NCBI RefSeq assembly: GCF_947502065.1
Contig: NZ_CANMYE010000006.1
Span: forward strand, 62,001-126,000
Direction of reading: 5' to 3'
Length of the DNA stretch: 64,000 nucleotides
From: an uncultured Pseudoteredinibacter sp.
GTDB lineage: Bacteria > Pseudomonadota > Gammaproteobacteria > Pseudomonadales > Cellvibrionaceae
This document shows, piece after piece, positions 60,902 through 64,000 of this stretch. The notes below the pieces were generated by a model that was not told where the DNA came from, did not search any database, and saw nothing but the letters and a program-made list of their open reading frames with translations. The number at the start of each line of letters is the position of its first letter. The first letter of the stretch is position 1. The translations under genes and the position numbers were made by a program.

Positions 60902-61441
60902 CTATTTGTTGCTCTGAGGTTTGAGTTGTTGCGGTATACCTGCGGTGACGAATGTTACTTGGTCGCAAATTCGAGCCAGATCTTGATGTAACCAGCCTGA
61001 TTCGTCAACAAATACTCGGGCCAATTTATCCATAGGGACCAAGCCTTGTCCGACCTCATTGCTAACCATTAGTAATTGGCCTTCGAAGCTGCTTAAGCAG
61101 CTTAGCAGTTGTTGCTTTTCTCTGTGCCAAAGCTCTTTGTCTTGATGAAGTAGGCAATTGCTTAGCCAAAGAGTTAAGCAGTCCACTAAAACGATAGCAT
61201 CGGTATGGTTCAGCGATTCTAGTGTCTGGGATAAAGCCGTTTTTGTCTCAATGAGTTGCCAGTGGCTGGGGCGCATCTGTTGGTGCTGTTTGATTCGCTG
61301 AGCCATCTCAAGATCGTTTTGCGAGGTATCGGCGGTGGCAATATAGAATACCCTTCGTCCAGCCGATTCGAGGGATCTTGCAATTGATTCGCTATATCGG
61401 CTTTTGCCAGAACGGGCACCGCCTAAGACTAGATGCAGCAT
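60902..61441 (-). CDS. cobU: Bifunctional adenosylcobinamide kinase / guanylyltransferase
   Basis: 179 residues. P-loop LVLGGARSGKSRYSESIA at the N-terminus, FYIATADTSQNDLEMAQRI with the following HQQMRPSHWQLIET, LVDCLTLWLSN and MVSNEVGQGLVP are all CobU/CobP signatures. It phosphorylates adenosylcobinamide and transfers GMP to it, preparing the corrinoid for CobS; this is also the entry of salvaged cobinamide. It is the first gene of the minus-strand cob operon. No riboswitch is visible upstream of it. Confidence 0.95.
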   Translation of the reverse strand: MLHLVLGGARSGKSRYSESIARSLESAGRRVFYIATADTSQNDLEMAQRIKQHQQMRPSHWQLIETKTALSQTLESLNHTDAIVLVDCLTLWLSNCLLHQDKELWHREKQQLLSCLSSFEGQLLMVSNEVGQGLVPMDKLARVFVDESGWLHQDLARICDQVTFVTAGIPQQLKPQSNK

Positions 61442-61949
61442 GATATAAGTTTCTTAGTTAGAGGAAAGGCACGCCATGGGGGTAAGCAATGCCACTTTAA
61501 GATAAAAATGATTCCAAAGTATGGATAATTTGTCTTGTTTCGCATAGAAAGATTGTAATTTTAGACTATTATTTAGTTGATTGCTGCGACAAATGTCCTG
61601 TATCACTTGGAGTAGCTGGGTATAAAGGATGTTTGTTGATTGATCAATTTGCATCGCTGTTCGAGCGCTAGGCTCAGCTTAGCCATTTTTGCACTCGCCA
61701 AAAAAAGCCGCTTAGAGAGACTTTATTAAAAAGTGACCACGGGACTGGAAATCAGCTCCTGTTGACCAATACTCTAAAGGAACGGGGCAAAAATTTGGAC
61801 AGCGTTTCGGTGTTTGGCCGTACGGTTCTATCCACATAGTGCTGTATTTAGATAAAGAGAGAATTAGGAAGTTGGCAGGACTAGGGCTGGTCCAGGGTGG
61901 TGCCTCAAAGGTATTGGGGCGGATATTAAGAACTCTAATATAAAAGACT
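61442..61949. other. 508-nt divergent intergenic region between cobU and the CBS-GGDEF gene
   Basis: No convincing gene or riboswitch is seen. A plus-strand promoter-like pair TTGGGG (61914-61919) and TAATAT (61936-61941), spaced by 16 nt, ends 8 nt before the CBS-GGDEF ATG. Two minus-strand reading frames (61454-61654 and 61712-62107) are open but lack ribosome binding sites and recognisable sequence. The promoter for cobU must lie on the minus strand here; I could not place it. Confidence 0.35.
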
Positions 61950-62897
61950 ATGAAATTTAATGACTCCTGTGTGCAAGACCATATGACAATGGGTTTTGTA
62001 ACGGTGGAACCCAATGCATCGTTAAGCGAGATATTACAAACTCTCACTGAAGCGAAGTCTCCATGCCTTATTGTGATAGATGACGATAAGCCGGTAGGCA
62101 TCATCACCGAAAGGGATTTGGTAGGATTGCTGGCGGCCAGTCACCTTGAAGGTAAAGACTTCTCTGCTTTAATTGCGCAAGATATTATGACGCCCTCTCC
62201 TGTGACGGTACATTATGGTTCACCGCTTAGGGAGGCTTTTGTTATCTCGCAATCCTACAATATTCGCAATCTGCCCGTAGTTGACCCGGATGGCTATTTG
62301 ATGGGGATTATCGGGCAGAACGATGTTTTAGATGCCCACTTTAATATGCTCGATGAGCTTAGAACCCTGTCTATGGAGGATTCTCTTTTGGGGATCGGCA
62401 ATCGCCGCGCCATGGAGATGGATCTGCAATACACCCATAACAATGCCTTGCGTTATCAACGTTATTATTCGGTTGTGCTGATCGATGTTGACTGCTTTAA
62501 AAAATACAATGACCACTATGGGCATCAAGAAGGTGATCGGGTTCTAAGGCTGGTTAGCGATACAATTCAGTCCAGCTTGCGTAGCTCTGATAGATTGTAT
62601 CGTTATGGTGGGGAAGAGCTGCTAGTGTTGCTCCCAGAGACTTATCCCTTGGTGGCGGCGAAAGTGGTTGAGCGGGTATTAGAAGCGCTTGAGGCTAAGG
62701 CCGAGCCACATTGTGAAAGCGACTACGGTATTTTAACCGCAAGTGCCGGCCTCTGTAGCTATGAGCCCGGTTGTGGAATGGAATGGAAAGAATTAGTAGA
62801 GTTGGCTGATGGGCAGCTTTATAAATCTAAAAATCGGGGTCGAAATTGTGTTAGCTGGGAAGGCGATAAAGATTCCATAGCTGCGGCTGCCGTTTGA
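61950..62897 (+). CDS. CBS-pair / GGDEF diguanylate cyclase
   Basis: 315 residues, soluble. Two CBS motifs (about 5-60 and 70-125) include CLIVIDDDKPVGIITERDLVGLL and NLPVVDPDGYLMGIIGQNDVL. A GGDEF domain (about 140-305) has LLGIGNRRAMEMDL, VVLIDVDCFKKYNDHYGHQEGD and the active-site variant YGGEELLVLLPE; GGEEL variants are usually active. CBS pairs bind adenine nucleotides, so cyclase control by energy state or by another nucleotide is an inference. No clear RxxD inhibitory site is seen. No ribosome binding site precedes the ATG; a -10-like box 8 nt before it suggests a near-leaderless message. Confidence 0.92.
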   Translation: MKFNDSCVQDHMTMGFVTVEPNASLSEILQTLTEAKSPCLIVIDDDKPVGIITERDLVGLLAASHLEGKDFSALIAQDIMTPSPVTVHYGSPLREAFVISQSYNIRNLPVVDPDGYLMGIIGQNDVLDAHFNMLDELRTLSMEDSLLGIGNRRAMEMDLQYTHNNALRYQRYYSVVLIDVDCFKKYNDHYGHQEGDRVLRLVSDTIQSSLRSSDRLYRYGGEELLVLLPETYPLVAAKVVERVLEALEAKAEPHCESDYGILTASAGLCSYEPGCGMEWKELVELADGQLYKSKNRGRNCVSWEGDKDSIAAAAV

Positions 62898-63040
62898 TTT
62901 TGATCGTTAGCCGAGGGTTGCGTTATTGTTTTTAAAATGCAGCCTTTGCAATATCTTTAATGTACCAATCTTTGACAGGCTTGCTCCCTTCTAGTTAGTG
63001 AAGTAGATTGATTGAACTAGAATGTATCAGGGAGGGCTGT

Positions 63041-63940
63041 ATGAATATCCTTTTAACAGGCGCCAGTGGTTTTATTGCCCAATTTCTAATTCCCCGATTG
63101 CTCTGCAAAGGGCACCAGTTACTCGCTTGGAGCCAGTCTAAAAATACCTGCGCACAATTATATGGGAAGCAAGTAGAGTGCTTCGCCAGTCTCGATGATT
63201 ATTGGCAGCTTGCGAACAGCCCCAAGATAGATGCGGTGATTAACTTAGCCGGAGCGGGTATTGCTGATCAGTGTTGGAGTGAGTCACGCAAAGCAGAGTT
63301 ACTTAATAGTCGTATCAGCACCACAAAAAATTTAATAGAGTTGATTTCAAATTTAGATTGTAAGCCCGATGTCTTACTGAGTGCTTCAGCAATTGGATTC
63401 TATGGTAGCCATCTTGAAGATGAGCCGCTCGACGAAAGTGCTGCCCCCCAGCAGGGCTTTACTCATGATTTGTGCAGCTCCTGGGAAGCTGAGGCCTCTC
63501 AGGCAGAAGAGTATGGCATTAGAGTTTGTCTTCTTCGTACAGGGATTGTGCTTGGGCCCGGAGGCGCACTTGCTAAAATGCGTTTGCCGTTCTCTATGGG
63601 TCTTGGTGGTCGGGTTGGCAGTGGTAAGCAATGGATGTCGTGGATTCATATTGAGGATGAGGCGCGAGCCATAGAGTTTTTGTTGGAGAATAAAAACGCT
63701 AAGGGCGCTTTTAATTTAACAGCACCCAACGCTGTACAGAATGTTGAGTTTACCCGCCTTTATGCTGAATCACTGCGGCGCCCCGCAATTTTTCCTTTGC
63801 CCGAGATAATTCCAAAGCTTATGCTCGGTGAGGGAGCGGAGCTGTTGCTTGAGGGGCAGAGAATCTATCCAAGGAAGTTATTAGAGATGGGCTTTCAATT
63901 TCGATATGAAGAATTGGCAAAGGCATTTTCCACGCTGTAA
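63041..63940 (+). CDS. TIGR01777-family NAD-dependent epimerase/dehydratase-like protein (YfcH-like)
   Basis: 299 residues from an ATG with AGGGAGGG just upstream; the frame is open 11 codons earlier without support. The dinucleotide motif MNILLTGASGFIAQFLIPRL, VINLAGAGIADQCWSESRKAELLNSRI and SASAIGFYG are typical. FTHDLCSSWEAEASQAEEYGIRV and RTGIVLGPGGALAKM follow, and a C-terminal DUF1731-type segment ends EMGFQFRYEEL. This SDR subgroup is linked to YfcH/SulA-like proteins with no established reaction. A terminator for the opposite strand follows. Confidence 0.9.
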   Translation: MNILLTGASGFIAQFLIPRLLCKGHQLLAWSQSKNTCAQLYGKQVECFASLDDYWQLANSPKIDAVINLAGAGIADQCWSESRKAELLNSRISTTKNLIELISNLDCKPDVLLSASAIGFYGSHLEDEPLDESAAPQQGFTHDLCSSWEAEASQAEEYGIRVCLLRTGIVLGPGGALAKMRLPFSMGLGGRVGSGKQWMSWIHIEDEARAIEFLLENKNAKGAFNLTAPNAVQNVEFTRLYAESLRRPAIFPLPEIIPKLMLGEGAELLLEGQRIYPRKLLEMGFQFRYEELAKAFSTL

Positions 63941-63952
63941 AAAATAAAAAAG

Positions 63953-63971
63953 AGCCCAGCGGAGCTGGGCT
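63953..63971 (-). terminator. Intrinsic terminator for a minus-strand gene beyond the right edge
   Basis: AGCCCAGC and GCTGGGCT form an 8-bp stem with a 3-nt loop. On the minus strand it is followed by a long T-rich run (the A-rich stretch 63939-63952 on the plus strand). On the plus strand no T run follows, so it mainly serves a gene coming from the right. Confidence 0.75.
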
Positions 63972-64000
63972 AGAAAATCGACTAGGGTTTAAAGCCTATT

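Noticed and set aside
61454..61654. Small minus-strand gene of 66 codons just upstream of cobU
   Set aside because: Its position 12 nt before cobU is operon-like, but it lacks a ribosome binding site, hydrophobic or domain pattern, and any sequence I recognise.
61712..62107. 131-codon minus-strand frame overlapping the CBS-GGDEF start
   Set aside because: The right half is antisense to a clear coding region and the left half has no ribosome binding site or recognisable motif; probably a chance open frame.
1..64000. CRISPR array, prophage, insertion sequence or integron
   Set aside because: I saw no direct-repeat/spacer pattern, transposase, integrase, phage structural gene or tRNA-associated attachment site anywhere in the window.

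Overview
The window is a gene-dense chromosomal segment of a gammaproteobacterium. The block hslUV - SPOR gene - priA - rpmE - malic enzyme - ponA - pilMNOPQ - aroK - aroB - damX-like - gltBD follows the gene order I know from Pseudomonas. Single-copy proteins such as RpiA, PriA and PilQ also read as Pseudomonas/Cellvibrio-like. Together with the B12, beta-oxidation and cyclic-di-GMP genes, this suggests a free-living, probably marine, aerobic heterotroph near the Cellvibrionales/Spongiibacteraceae. The taxonomic placement is inference. I saw no rRNA, tRNA, CRISPR array, transposase or phage gene.

Layout. 1-1.7 kb: the end of a sodium/bile-acid-type symporter gene, a DUF3291 gene and a DUF2059 gene. 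1.8-6.8 kb (minus strand): HslUV protease behind a heat-shock-like promoter, a SPOR-domain cell-division-type protein and the PriA replication-restart helicase. 7-9 kb: ribosomal protein L31 and a short malic enzyme. 9.1-20.4 kb: PBP1a diverging from the type IV pilus assembly operon pilMNOPQ, which runs into aroK, aroB and a DamX-like ATPase/SPOR protein. 20.7-26.6 kb: glutamate synthase gltB-gltD. 26.7-32.1 kb is an accessory stretch: a zinc-ribbon/TM2/pilin-like fusion, a chemoreceptor, an exported alpha/beta hydrolase, a membrane-tethered XRE regulator, and a Crp/Fnr regulator beside a DUF2892 membrane protein.

32.3-41.4 kb is a fatty-acid or branched/steroid-type acyl-CoA degradation locus. 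An AraC-type regulator, thiolase, bifunctional hydratase/dehydrogenase, acyl-CoA dehydrogenase and alpha-methylacyl-CoA racemase-like protein lie on the minus strand, with a divergent acyl-CoA synthetase. 41.6-45.2 kb encodes a large exported protein with 25 consecutive 22-residue leucine-rich repeats in perfect register, then a domain I do not recognise and two C-terminal copies of a Trp/Gly-rich module. 45.3-51.2 kb: rpiA, an exported M20 amidohydrolase, a PAS-GGDEF-EAL protein and ilvA.

51.2-61.4 kb is a vitamin B12 island. A cobalamin riboswitch precedes btuB and the BtuCDF-type importer genes, then cobO and cobQ. A convergent minus-strand operon carries cobU, cobT, cobC and cobS. This set covers uptake, adenosylation, amidation and lower-ligand attachment but contains no corrin-ring synthesis. 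The window ends with a CBS-GGDEF protein, a YfcH-like SDR protein and a terminator for a minus-strand gene beyond the right edge.

Most core genes are ordinary. The least explained objects are the repeat protein at 41.6 kb, the TM2/pilin-like fusion at 26.8 kb, a shared TACCCAWTGGGTA palindrome at two sites 3.1 kb apart, and the mixed haem-like/B12-like importer.
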